From NCBI GenBank assembly GCA_023441055.1, contig JAEZQY010000024.1, positions 1 through 64,000 of the forward strand: 64,000 bases of DNA, written 5' to 3'. Position 1 is the first letter of the stretch. Each line of letters starts with the position of its first letter. The notes under the pieces are model-generated. The model was given only the letters and a program-made list of their open reading frames with translations, did not search any database and was not told the DNA's origin. Shown here piece after piece: positions 24,181 through 33,780 of the stretch. Source of the DNA: Bacillota bacterium. GTDB taxonomy: Bacteria > Bacillota > Bacilli > Paenibacillales > UBA4045. The position numbers and the translations under genes were made by a program.

Positions 24181-24376
24181 ACTTAAATCCTTTAAACTAT
24201 TTTTGTGTTTTTGCGTCCATTTAGGTGAATAGCTTAAATCCTTTACACTATTTTCGCTCAGCACCCCTGATTTCGGCCATTTAGACTGTTTTCTCAAAAT
24301 TTAGCTTAAAGGATTTAAACTATTTGGCTCGAAATCGCATAATTCGGCGAAATAGCTTAACAATTTTAAACTAAGC
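24181..24376. repeat. four spaced copies of a TTAAATCCTTTAAACTATTT-like repeat
   Basis: Motif copies begin near 24183, 24232, 24304 (inverted centre, TTAAAGGATTTAAACTATTT) and 24353 (degenerate), separated by 50-70 bp with shared CCATTTAG text. With the G-rich tract this fills the gene-free stretch 23930-24426; no terminator or gene was recognised there. Confidence 0.75.
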
Positions 24377-24426
24377 GCTGCGCGGCCGCCGATCGAGCAG
24401 TCCCGCGCCGCGCCAACGCCTCTCCC

Positions 24427-25830
24427 CTATAGCCCCACCTTGCCTTGCTGCTCCATGATTGTTCGGTGTGTGGGCATCAAGCACACCGAGATGAGCGTAG
24501 CAACCGCCAGGCCTACACCAACTGTGAAGATCGCCTGGATACCGGCTGCGACCTGCGCGATATCGGCATTCTCGCTGCCTAGCGTGTAGGCATTCAAGAT
24601 GCTGCCGAATACCGCTACGCCAATCGTCTGGCCCAGCGATTGCATCAGTGTTACTGATGCGGTGGCCGCTCCGCGATATTCCTGCACAACTGCGGATTGC
24701 ACGAGTACCGTTGTCGGTGTTGAGATATAGCCCATGCCGAAGCCCATCAGACATACGATGCCGATCAGTATCCAGTAGGGTGAATCGATCTGCAATAGAG
24801 ACAGCCAGGATACGGCTAACGTTAAGGTAACCCCGCCGAATACGACCGAGGTCTTCGCACCGATTCGGTACAGCAGCCAGCCGACCGAGATCGAACCGGC
24901 CTGCCAGGCCAGCGACATCGGCATCAGCGTAAGGCCGGATTCCGTAGCGGTATGGCCTAATACGGATTGGATCCACATCGGCAGATAGACGGATACCATC
25001 GCCACAATGCTGAAGGCGAATAATACACTAACGTTGAGCGCCGCGATCACCCGGTTCTTGTACAGCTTGAGCGGGATCATCGGCTCGGCAACTCGCAGCT
25101 CAACGAAGATGAAGAAGGTAAGCAGCACGACAGCCACTATGAACAAACCAATAATAAGCGGCGAGCTCCAGCCGTAGTCCGACCCGCTGAGCAGCGCGAA
25201 CAACAGCGCGGACAACCCAATCAGGAACACGGTCGCGCCCAGGTAATCGATCTTGGCGAAGCGGCGCTCATGACGCTCATGCAGATAAGCAATAATGATC
25301 ACGATACTGAATACGCACACCGGCACATTCATATAGAAGATCCAGCGCCAGGACGCATAATCCACGAAGTAACCGCCCACCAGCGGTCCCAGCAAGGCCG
25401 CAATCGACCAGACCGAGGCGAATACACCTTGAATCTTCGCGCGCTGCGGACCCGCGTATAGATCGCCAACGATCGTGAAGACGACCGGCACTAGCGCGCC
25501 ATTGCCTATCCCCTGAATCAAGCGGAACCAGATTAATTGTGTCATCGACCCTGCGCTGCCGCATAAGACAGAGCCAATCGTGAACACGACGACCCCAATG
25601 ATGAAAATACGTCTCCTGCCATACATATCACATAGCTTGCCGAAGATCGGCGTGGCGACACAAGTCGCCATCGTATAGATCGAGAACACCCAGCTGAACA
25701 GAGACAGTCCCTTCAGCTCTTCAATAAGCGTTGGTCCCGCTGTAACGACAACGGTTCCATCCAATGCGCCAATGAACAGCGCTGCCAATAAGCCGATGGT
25801 GACCATGCGGCGGTTCGTTATTTTGTCCAT
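24427..25830 (-). CDS. MFS drug exporter (DHA2, EmrB/QacA type)
   Basis: 467 residues with ~14 membrane segments, the DHA2 length. Start-of-protein motif 'ALDGTVV' (LDxTVV), motif A 'GKLCDMYGRRR' near residues 64-74, motif C 'GPLVGGYF'. Exports cationic or antibiotic compounds by proton antiport; substrate unknown. GGAG lies 7 bases before the ATG. No regulator adjoins it. Confidence 0.9.
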   Translation of the reverse strand: MDKITNRRMVTIGLLAALFIGALDGTVVVTAGPTLIEELKGLSLFSWVFSIYTMATCVATPIFGKLCDMYGRRRIFIIGVVVFTIGSVLCGSAGSMTQLIWFRLIQGIGNGALVPVVFTIVGDLYAGPQRAKIQGVFASVWSIAALLGPLVGGYFVDYASWRWIFYMNVPVCVFSIVIIIAYLHERHERRFAKIDYLGATVFLIGLSALLFALLSGSDYGWSSPLIIGLFIVAVVLLTFFIFVELRVAEPMIPLKLYKNRVIAALNVSVLFAFSIVAMVSVYLPMWIQSVLGHTATESGLTLMPMSLAWQAGSISVGWLLYRIGAKTSVVFGGVTLTLAVSWLSLLQIDSPYWILIGIVCLMGFGMGYISTPTTVLVQSAVVQEYRGAATASVTLMQSLGQTIGVAVFGSILNAYTLGSENADIAQVAAGIQAIFTVGVGLAVATLISVCLMPTHRTIMEQQGKVGL

Positions 25831-25937
25831 TCGTAATCTCCATTGTCATCTCTAGTAGTCCAATCACTGCAATCTATTCTATCATAGGATACTAGGTTTA
25901 GGATAATCCCGAATGCGTCTCATGGTCGCCCGTCCGC

Positions 25938-26354
25938 TTACTGTACGAATTTAATAATCTCGTTCAGCTTCTTATCGCCTACCTGTCTCCACTTGCTCTC
26001 GTACTTAATGCGATCATCCGGGTCGACCGGCTTCTGGAATTGATTCAAGCCGAGTGTGTCCAGCATGCTGAAGTCCAGGTCATCCCGCAGCAGCCCGGCA
26101 TGCATAATATGCTTGATCATGAACGGCTCGCCGAACCGCACATAGGCATTGTCGTCATCCAGCTTGCCGTCTATGACCTCAGCAGGCACACGCAGATAGA
26201 TCGACACGCCCTCCCGCTGATACAGAATGCAGTCGAAGTAAGCCTCATAATACTCCCAATTCCCGCATATATGGAAGTCATGCTGCTCGAATATTCGCTT
26301 GAAGTACCCATAGTACGATTGTTTGCCAGTAATGTCTGATGTCAGTGCGAGCAT
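25938..26354 (-). CDS. YugN-like protein
   Basis: 138 residues, matching the YugN-like family of Bacillales ('YGYFKRIFEQHDFHICGNWEYYEAYFD', 'LRVPAEVIDGKLDD', 'RFGEPFMIKHIMHAGL', 'NQFQKPVDPDDRI'). Cytosolic; function unknown. AGGAGG lies 8-9 bases before the ATG. Confidence 0.88.
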   Translation of the reverse strand: MLALTSDITGKQSYYGYFKRIFEQHDFHICGNWEYYEAYFDCILYQREGVSIYLRVPAEVIDGKLDDDNAYVRFGEPFMIKHIMHAGLLRDDLDFSMLDTLGLNQFQKPVDPDDRIKYESKWRQVGDKKLNEIIKFVQ

Positions 26355-26421
26355 GTCAAATTCCTCCTGTATCTCGTTTACAACTAGTGTTGCGACAGGA
26401 GGATGGTTTTATACCCGCTTG

Positions 26422-27351
26422 CTAAGAGGACCGCAATAATAATCTTAGGAGCTTGAAGGCTGCTTGTATTCTTGAGCGCCTCATCTGTGTCTGTACATAG
26501 CGATAATCCGTCAAGATAACCCCGGCATCGCGCAGCCCATAGGCGAAATCATCATCCATCAAAAGCTTATACTCCCATACGCGCTTCTCCCAGTTCGGAA
26601 TATGCTGCAGTGCCCATTCGTCCTCCACGCCGGGATGAACATAGGTCTCGCTAACACCCGCAGGCAGCTTGTACAAGCGCTCGATAATCGACTTCTTAAA
26701 GCTGTCGTAGGTCTCCCCTTCTTGGATGCGATAAGGATGCGAGAGCAGATAATCCGGGATCTGCACACCTAGCACATCGGCCAGCGCGGCACCCATCGCG
26801 ACCGGACGCTCGATGTCGGATAAGGATTCTATCAGATGATCGTTCTGATCGATATAGCGGAAGAAGCGTGACGGTAGTCCCCAGCGTGACGATTGCCATA
26901 GCGCTTGCGGCAATAGGCTGCGACCAGTGGCCATGCCGTACAGGCTGCCCATATGGTTATCAACATGGCTAAGCAGGAGACCCTTCTGTACTGCTGTGTC
27001 GTACTGCGCCTTGATTTCCTTCACGACCGCCTTCGTGTCGGCGCCTTCTTCGAACTCCTTGATTGTGCGATATTGATAGCCTTCCTCATCATGCAGAGAG
27101 GGATCACCGGTCAGGCTCTTCCAGCGCAGCGCATCGTACTCGCTGGTGAGCGTCAGATGCAATCCTACATTCTCCTGCTTCCTGCGCGCCGCCCAATCCG
27201 CTGCTTCCTCGAAACCAGGGGCAGGCACCATAATCGTCGCCGATGAGGCCTTACCCTCCTCCAGAATATGCATGATCGCTTGATTGGCAGCCGCGCACTG
27301 ACCGAAGTCATCACAATTGATGATCAGTCTTCGGGTCTCATTCTTAGTCAT
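26422..27351 (-). CDS. ChbG/YdjC-family carbohydrate deacetylase
   Basis: 309 residues. Metal site Asp pair in 'IINCDDFG' (residues 10-17), His residues in 'SHVDNHMGSL' and 'YVHPGVEDEW'. The family removes N- or O-acetyl groups from short sugars such as chitobiose. ATG at 27351 overlaps the stop of the upstream sugar transporter by 8 bases (ATGACTAA), so the two are translationally coupled, suggesting that the imported glycan is acetylated. An alternative start 6 codons earlier is less likely. Confidence 0.88.
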   Translation of the reverse strand: MTKNETRRLIINCDDFGQCAAANQAIMHILEEGKASSATIMVPAPGFEEAADWAARRKQENVGLHLTLTSEYDALRWKSLTGDPSLHDEEGYQYRTIKEFEEGADTKAVVKEIKAQYDTAVQKGLLLSHVDNHMGSLYGMATGRSLLPQALWQSSRWGLPSRFFRYIDQNDHLIESLSDIERPVAMGAALADVLGVQIPDYLLSHPYRIQEGETYDSFKKSIIERLYKLPAGVSETYVHPGVEDEWALQHIPNWEKRVWEYKLLMDDDFAYGLRDAGVILTDYRYVQTQMRRSRIQAAFKLLRLLLRSS

Positions 27352-28645
27352 TGTTCGAATTGCCTCCAATACGTTCAGTAAACTTGAATTTATCCGTATA
27401 CGAGATGAGTATGGCTACCAGCAACAGACAGAATGGAACGACGCTGCTCAGATAGCGGAATGTCGCTTCCGGATTATCCCCTGGGTTATCACCGCTCTCA
27501 TACCCGAAGATAAGCCCTACTATGAAGAAGGCTAATGCGGAGATCAGCCCGCTGGAACGCGTGATGAAGCCTGCGACCGCGGTATAGATACCTTCCCGGC
27601 GCAGCCCAGTCGCTTCCGCATCCTCGTCAATAATCTTACCGCTTACAATCGGCGGAGTGACCAAGAAGCCGGCCAGCCCGAAGCCGACTGCAATTCCTGC
27701 CGCAATACCGCTGATCAGGTTGAAGCCGAACCACATCGGAACAACTGACAGCGCATAGAGGTATAAGGATAACCGCCATGCGCGGGTCCCGTCCATCCGT
27801 CGGATGATCCAATACCAGACGAACACTAATGGGATAACCGAGACGAATACGGAAGCCAGCAGGATAGATACCTGCGCCTCGGAGATGCCCAGCACATACT
27901 TCGCATAGAAGGGAATCATCGAGCTGATAAGCCCGTTCACTGTCTGAGCGAAGGAATTGGAGATATTGAAGATCCAAAATTTCTTGTTCTTGAATGTGAG
28001 CTTGAACGCCTCGACCAGCTTGAAGGGCTCCCGCTCCGTCTCCTGCGGTATCTCCCGCACGCAGAGCATCGTAATGAGCATGAACGCTGCGAAGATCGTC
28101 GCATAGATGACCGCCATCATCGAGAATCCGATTGCTGCGAAGATAATCGGCGTGAGCGCGGTTGCAATCAGAAGCGCCACAACCTGATACCCCTGCTGAA
28201 TCGCAGAGGCCTTAGCACGCAGTCGATCTCCACGGAACAACTCAGGGAAGAGCGCGCCATAGTTGACCCACAGCACGGTCGCAACCGTCTCATAGAGGAT
28301 CAATGCGATTAGAAACCAAGCGAATAAACCCGACTCGGATAGCGACTCAGGAGGAGAGAATACCATGATGAACGTCAGCATGAATAATGGAATTGCGCCG
28401 AATACCCACGGTCTTCGTCGTCCATAGCGCGTCTTCGTACGGTCGGACCAGTATCCGAAGATCGGATTATTCGCGGCATCCCACATCAGGAAGATCATAC
28501 GAGCTATGGTCGCTAGTCCCAGACCCAGACCCAATTTATCAACATAATAATAGCTGTAGAATGAGCTGAAAGCCTGACTGGGAACCATCATAGCGAACAT
28601 ACCTAGCGAGAATGTGTACGGGGAATTAATCCAACTGCGCCTCAT
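27344..28645 (-). CDS. GPH-family sugar:cation symporter
   Basis: 433 residues, ~12 membrane segments. The GPH signature is clear: 'WDAANNPIFGYWSDRTKTRYGRRRPW' at residues ~54-79 (shown here by its ends WDAANNP and GRRRPW). Imports glycosides, pentosides or hexuronides with Na+ or H+. Coupled to the ChbG deacetylase. Confidence 0.9.
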   Translation of the reverse strand: MRRSWINSPYTFSLGMFAMMVPSQAFSSFYSYYYVDKLGLGLGLATIARMIFLMWDAANNPIFGYWSDRTKTRYGRRRPWVFGAIPLFMLTFIMVFSPPESLSESGLFAWFLIALILYETVATVLWVNYGALFPELFRGDRLRAKASAIQQGYQVVALLIATALTPIIFAAIGFSMMAVIYATIFAAFMLITMLCVREIPQETEREPFKLVEAFKLTFKNKKFWIFNISNSFAQTVNGLISSMIPFYAKYVLGISEAQVSILLASVFVSVIPLVFVWYWIIRRMDGTRAWRLSLYLYALSVVPMWFGFNLISGIAAGIAVGFGLAGFLVTPPIVSGKIIDEDAEATGLRREGIYTAVAGFITRSSGLISALAFFIVGLIFGYESGDNPGDNPEATFRYLSSVVPFCLLLVAILISYTDKFKFTERIGGNSNND

Positions 28646-28717
28646 GGGCAGCCCTCCATTTATAAAAAGATAGGATCACGTACACAATTTCGACATAAAT
28701 CTCCAATCCCCTTCTAC

Positions 28718-29815
28718 TTAACCAATTTGTTCGTCATCCGTCTGATTTTTTCCCCGGTATCCAATGAGATACGTTAGCAGGAACCCGATTGCGAACGCGA
28801 TTCCGACCCCAATGCAGAACTGCAGAATGGGTGAAAACGCGGGAATTGACAGGACGCTAGGCAGCACAAAATCATTCATCACGACACCTAAACTGCCGTT
28901 AACCGCACCGCCAATCGCTGCTGCTATTGCCACATAAACCATCGTCCTTCTATAACGCAAGAGTAAGCCGTAATAGATGGCTTCCGTTGTTCCTGCTAGA
29001 GCGCCCGGGACAATCCCGCTCGCTGCAATTGATCGAATTTCCTTACTCTTCGTTCGCAGTAGAATCGCTACCGCAATACCGAGCTGCGCGAATGGGCCAG
29101 CAGCGGCGGCTGCAATAATCGGATCCGGTCCAGCAGCTAAATTGGAAATCGCTAATGGAATAATCGTCCAATGGAGACCGGCAATTGCCAGGAACGTCCA
29201 AGTCCCGCCAATAACCGCGCCCGCCAGCCAGCCGCTCTTATCACTTAAGAAAGTAATCGCAGAGCCAAGCGCCTCACCGAATAATGTCCCTAATGGACCG
29301 AATATCAGCAGTGTCAGCGGAACAAGAATCAATAAGGACAACAAGGGATTGACGAAGATCTGAATCTCTTTATAAATGAACTTCCTTAGCAATTTCTCTA
29401 ACCCCGCATACACGAACATGGCAAGTAAAACCGGGAACACGCTTGCCGAATAATCGGTTAGCAGAACAGGGATACCGAGGAAATCGATTGTTTCCTTACC
29501 GCTATCGACAAGCTCGATGATCTGTGGCATCAGAAGGGATGCGCCAATCGCACCCCCGACATACCCATTGGCTCCAAGCTTAATGGCAATCGAGATCCCC
29601 AGGAATACAGGTAGAAAATAAAACACCGCACTCCCGGCAGCTGATAACACCATATAGGTGCCGCTATCCTCCGATAGCACCCCGGACATCGTTAAGATGG
29701 ATAGGAATGCTTTTAATAGACCGGCGCCCGCCAGCAAGCCAATAATGGGGGCGAAGCTCCCAGAGACAACGCCCAACACTTTAGACAGCATGGACTCTTT
29801 TTTAATTCTCGTCAT
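28718..29815 (-). CDS. stand-alone PTS EIIC (glucose/beta-glucoside superfamily)
   Basis: 365 residues, all membrane: 'LGVVSGSFAPIIGLLAGAGLLKA' at the start, 'GLHWTIIPLAISN' and 'GTTEAIYYGLLLRY' (the family GITEP-like loop, here altered to GTTEA) near residue 280. There are no EIIA or EIIB domains in the protein and none next to it. It may use other PTS subunits or be an uncoupled transporter. Only 12 bases follow the GH3 gene, so they form one operon; GAGGGG ribosome site. Confidence 0.85.
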   Translation of the reverse strand: MTRIKKESMLSKVLGVVSGSFAPIIGLLAGAGLLKAFLSILTMSGVLSEDSGTYMVLSAAGSAVFYFLPVFLGISIAIKLGANGYVGGAIGASLLMPQIIELVDSGKETIDFLGIPVLLTDYSASVFPVLLAMFVYAGLEKLLRKFIYKEIQIFVNPLLSLLILVPLTLLIFGPLGTLFGEALGSAITFLSDKSGWLAGAVIGGTWTFLAIAGLHWTIIPLAISNLAAGPDPIIAAAAAGPFAQLGIAVAILLRTKSKEIRSIAASGIVPGALAGTTEAIYYGLLLRYRRTMVYVAIAAAIGGAVNGSLGVVMNDFVLPSVLSIPAFSPILQFCIGVGIAFAIGFLLTYLIGYRGKNQTDDEQIG

Positions 29816-29827
29816 CGGTACACCCCT

Positions 29828-31942
29828 CTAATAGTTCAAACCATGACCAAGTGTATACACGTTACCATCGCTGTCCTTATATGCATATTGGAGCCCATTC
29901 GGCATGTACTTATCCTTGTCATAGCCGGGCACATCGTTCCTGGATACACATTCCCCATTCTGATACACAGCAATCACCTCTTCATTCGCCGGTAAGGTTA
30001 GGGGAAGAACACCAGTAGGCGCGTGGCTTCCTGCCAATACTTCAAGCTGCGCATTGAAGAATGTATCATATCCCGCTACCAGCGCATCCGCGAGCGGTTC
30101 GACATTCCCAAGTATCCACGGAAGAATGATATTTACACTTATCACGACTTTACCGCCACGGCTATGAATGTCTTCTGCTATACGTTGGAGATGGTCCATA
30201 CCTTGCAAGGTTGTCTCTTGATACAAGGAACCATCTACACCAGACACAACCTTGTCCTCACAGATCTCGAGCTCCAGCAGGCCAAGCGTTGCGTTGAAGT
30301 ACGATCCTGATTTGGGATGCAGGAATAGAATCGCGATGTCTGCTTCTTCATAATGGTCTGTAAGTGTGAACAAACCGAGTTCATGTGCTTCGCTTCTTGC
30401 TTTTTCTGTGTAGCGGGAGGCCTTATCGGCATCTTTGTGGAATACCTCGATATACGTTTTGCGTCCATTGGGCTTGTCCATTGTAAGGGGCAGTGTTTCA
30501 TTGGAATTCTTCAGGATGGTGACTGATTTTTTATGCGCTTCATAAGCAGCGTCCCAATGCTCCTTCTGGCTAATCACTTCAGTCGCAAGCTCGGGCGCAT
30601 TATACGTACGGTCATCGAACAAACCTAAGGCGAACATCTCGGTCAGAAGTCGTACATTGGCCTCATTGATCCTCTTCTCACTGATCCACCCCTTGGAGAT
30701 CGCCAGCTTCAGATTCTCAATATCATTCGTATCCGCTACGATATCTGTACCTGCATTAATCGCCTTAGCGAAGCGTTCTGCCTCACTGCGCTCCTCCATG
30801 CCCCAGCTCATATTGTTAATAATCCCGCTATCACTATTCACATAGCCTTGGAATCCAAGCTCTCCGCGAAGGATGTGATTTAAGAAGTAGTGATTGAACG
30901 CAAATCCAACCTCTTCGAATGGGATATCCGCGCCTTCAAATTCCTGAACTATACTCTTCTTGATACTCGGAATCGAGTAATAAGGCATAATGGAAGATGC
31001 ACCATGCAAGACCGCAGCTCGGAATGGGGGAAGATGATACTTCTCCAAGCTGCCCGGAGTCGGGTACAAGTTCCACTTCCCTTCCTCATAATGAGGATCG
31101 AATCCGTTCTCGCGCGCTCCGCCGCCAGGGAAGTGCTTGATGGTCAATGCGATACTATGGTTACCAACGGCTTTTCCTTGAAGCTCCGTAATCAGACGAC
31201 CCATGACATCTGCGATAAATACTGGATCTTCGCCGAATGTACCGTATGTACGCTGCCATCTCGGATCGGTCACCACATCGGCCATATACATATAGCCTTT
31301 TCTAATCCCTGTGGCATCCCACTCTTGGCGTACAACCTTGGCGAATTGATTGATTAAAGAGGCGTCTCCGCCATTCTTAATGTCGCCCTTCGCTGCTGCG
31401 GCAAGGCCTAGCGTGCCTGGCCATGTGGAGAATACACCTGCCGCATCATTCATACCGAACACCGCTTCAGCATTCTCATTCCGAGAATTCGAAGCTACTA
31501 GGACCGGTATACCAAGCCGTGTACCCTCTGCCACTTCATTCATCTTATTGATCCACTCTGCAATTTCAGCCGGGCTAAAATTATCTCGTAAGATGAAGTG
31601 TCTTAATTTCCGTGATTCTATCGTATGCGTCGTGCCATAAACCTTGCTTGTGGCGAAGATTGTTTCTCCTTTTTCAATTACGCTTTCATCTAATACACCA
31701 TCTTGACTCGTCTTACTTTTATCGGCTTGTGCGAGTCCCATCTTGCGCGAGTTAATCAGCATCATCCCAATCTTCTCGTCCATATTCATTAGGGAAACAA
31801 GATTCTCAGCGCGTTCTCTTGGACCGAGGCGCCAGTCCTCATAAGGGTCAAGCTGTCCATTACTATTGAGATCCTTAAATTGCAACCCTTCCTGTTCGAT
31901 AAGCTTCTTCTTCCGTGTTCTTAATTCAGGCTGCTGTCGCAA
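29828..31942 (-). CDS. glycoside hydrolase family 3 beta-glucosidase-like
   Basis: 704 residues without signal peptide, so cytosolic. N-terminal TIM barrel with 'ALTIKHFPGGG' and the nucleophile region 'GYVNSDSGII' (Asp of SDxG), then a C-terminal alpha/beta sandwich ('SGSYFNATLGLLE', 'ITLPANEE'). Releases glucose or xylose from beta-glycosides, presumably those imported by the EIIC. Start is TTG at 31942, preceded by GAGGAG at 9 bases. Confidence 0.9.
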   Translation of the reverse strand: MRQQPELRTRKKKLIEQEGLQFKDLNSNGQLDPYEDWRLGPRERAENLVSLMNMDEKIGMMLINSRKMGLAQADKSKTSQDGVLDESVIEKGETIFATSKVYGTTHTIESRKLRHFILRDNFSPAEIAEWINKMNEVAEGTRLGIPVLVASNSRNENAEAVFGMNDAAGVFSTWPGTLGLAAAAKGDIKNGGDASLINQFAKVVRQEWDATGIRKGYMYMADVVTDPRWQRTYGTFGEDPVFIADVMGRLITELQGKAVGNHSIALTIKHFPGGGARENGFDPHYEEGKWNLYPTPGSLEKYHLPPFRAAVLHGASSIMPYYSIPSIKKSIVQEFEGADIPFEEVGFAFNHYFLNHILRGELGFQGYVNSDSGIINNMSWGMEERSEAERFAKAINAGTDIVADTNDIENLKLAISKGWISEKRINEANVRLLTEMFALGLFDDRTYNAPELATEVISQKEHWDAAYEAHKKSVTILKNSNETLPLTMDKPNGRKTYIEVFHKDADKASRYTEKARSEAHELGLFTLTDHYEEADIAILFLHPKSGSYFNATLGLLELEICEDKVVSGVDGSLYQETTLQGMDHLQRIAEDIHSRGGKVVISVNIILPWILGNVEPLADALVAGYDTFFNAQLEVLAGSHAPTGVLPLTLPANEEVIAVYQNGECVSRNDVPGYDKDKYMPNGLQYAYKDSDGNVYTLGHGLNY

Positions 31943-32011
31943 TGTAGCACACTCCTCAGATCGTGATTAGCTATTATTGTATCGGAATATGAGGTATGCT
32001 GTCCAAATTTC

Positions 32012-33769
32012 TCATTCCGATTCGAATAATCGCTCTCCACGATGCAGCCGCCAGGCGATTGTAGCGGTGTGCGGCATCTCTCTCGCTGTTGGCGCGTGGG
32101 CGGCCAGATAACGAGCACATGCAATCAGCATGGTGTTCGCAGCGCGTTCAGCTAATGCCTCCGTCCCCTTTAACGAGCACCAATGATCGTATTCCACGAT
32201 AGCTGCTTCGTACATTTGGAACGAATGAAATTCTGCGTCTTCACGCAATAAGCAATGACCGAGCGTGTTCAGCAACGGTTCGACATCGCGTCCAGTATCC
32301 AAATAACCGGCAACCCAGCCCGCTGCTTCCTCCACTTGCTGCCGTCGGTCTAGCAGCGACAGTAGGTCATCCATCGGCGCATCCGCGATGCGATTGTCAA
32401 CATCCTTCTTCGGCCTAGGTGCACGCGGCACATTCAGGAAGCGATCATGATAAATTGAGACTGCCCCGTAGAACATTGCGCGATACAGCAGCGGTTCCTT
32501 GGAGCGCAGCAGCCTCTCATGAACAGCGTGGGCATAGGTGAAGGTATGAAGAACGGCGAACCAATCCCCGAAGTCATTCTGTGTATGGAATCGAACGATT
32601 CGTTCTGCTGCTGCATACGTAATCAGCCGCGCCAGACGAGCTGGTTCAATTCCTCCCAATAGCGCATCAGCCAATTGTTGGATCATGACGAGAGACTGAT
32701 CGGTCAGTAATTGCTCCACGAATAATTCATCATCGAATGGTACCTTAGGAGCTTTAGCTTGCTGAGACCAATCTGCGACTTGCAGCTGCTCGAAGACTTC
32801 CTTCAGCGGTGTGACTAGATCAATCGGAGATTGCCAATGATGCTGTTCCTCGCTGCGTGTAGGGTTTCTAAGAATTGGAGTAAGCGAGGCAAGAATCGTC
32901 TCCGCAGCGTCCCGACCAATAACCTGCTGCATCTCAAACGCCTTGTTATGAAAATCTAATGTGTGCCCGCCGTCCAAGAAGAAATGATCGGTGACGGCTA
33001 CAAGCATCATATCCGCAAGCTCATCTGGGGACATGCCTTCGGCAATCGCAGTCAGCAACACCTTCTCCGCGCCTTGCGTATCACGTACTTCCACACAATT
33101 GCGATACCAGTCTGCTAGTCGCTTGGCTGATGTGTCTGCGGATGGCAATGGACCTAGCAACCAACGTGGAGCTCGACCTGCTGCTGAACGCGCCACATGT
33201 ACAAGTCCGTGGTATAGCGCTAGAATTCGCCCTTGCTTATCCAGCTTAGGCAGCACATTACGCATGGCCGTTAATATAGTCAAGCCACTGCCCCAGCCAC
33301 TGCTTTGCGATGTCCCATATATAATGCCGACACGCACGATCTCGTCCTCTGATACACCTGCTTCAATTAGACCAACTACAGCTTTAGCGATAACAATGCC
33401 AATATTCTGCTCCAAGCCTTCCTGCAACCGCTGATTCAGCTTCGCGATCGTCATCGTTCGCCGAGGTGCTGGATTAACCCACACCTCGCTGCCTTCGATC
33501 ATGACATCATGAGCTAGCGCATCGTCTGCCCATGGATCAAGTGTACCTCCACTGCATACATCGAAGCGTGCATGATGCCAGTGGCAGGTCAATATTCCAT
33601 TACAGAGACTTCCCAGGTGAAGGGGGAATCCAAGATGCGGGCAGCGATTATCCACTGCTGCTGCTCCATCTTCATGCGGGAATACGACGATTCCCCCTTT
33701 AATGACTTTCGCACCCTCTGATTGCAATTGTTCTAGTGTGCCAGCACATATCCATCCTTCTGTTTGCAT
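32012..33769 (-). CDS. Rieske [2Fe-2S] domain fused to a long helical domain
   Basis: 585 residues. The N-terminal ~105 are a Rieske ferredoxin with Cys43-x-His45 ('RCPHLGFP') and Cys62-x-x-His65 ('TCHWHHARF'). The remaining ~480 residues are predicted mostly helical with His clusters ('YHGLVHVAR', 'DHFFLDGGHTLDFHNKAFE', 'FHTQNDFGDWFAVLHTFTYAHAVHE') and no family I can name. ATG at 33769 with AGGAGG is chosen over an upstream ATG overlapping the dehydrogenase. Follows the aspartate dehydrogenase by 11 bases. Confidence 0.8.
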   Translation of the reverse strand: MQTEGWICAGTLEQLQSEGAKVIKGGIVVFPHEDGAAAVDNRCPHLGFPLHLGSLCNGILTCHWHHARFDVCSGGTLDPWADDALAHDVMIEGSEVWVNPAPRRTMTIAKLNQRLQEGLEQNIGIVIAKAVVGLIEAGVSEDEIVRVGIIYGTSQSSGWGSGLTILTAMRNVLPKLDKQGRILALYHGLVHVARSAAGRAPRWLLGPLPSADTSAKRLADWYRNCVEVRDTQGAEKVLLTAIAEGMSPDELADMMLVAVTDHFFLDGGHTLDFHNKAFEMQQVIGRDAAETILASLTPILRNPTRSEEQHHWQSPIDLVTPLKEVFEQLQVADWSQQAKAPKVPFDDELFVEQLLTDQSLVMIQQLADALLGGIEPARLARLITYAAAERIVRFHTQNDFGDWFAVLHTFTYAHAVHERLLRSKEPLLYRAMFYGAVSIYHDRFLNVPRAPRPKKDVDNRIADAPMDDLLSLLDRRQQVEEAAGWVAGYLDTGRDVEPLLNTLGHCLLREDAEFHSFQMYEAAIVEYDHWCSLKGTEALAERAANTMLIACARYLAAHAPTAREMPHTATIAWRLHRGERLFESE

Positions 33770-33780
33770 TGGCTCTCCTC

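Noticed and set aside
24003..24224. 73-codon open frame in the GT-rich tract
   Set aside because: Low-complexity Leu/Gly/Trp text from the G-runs, no ribosome site.
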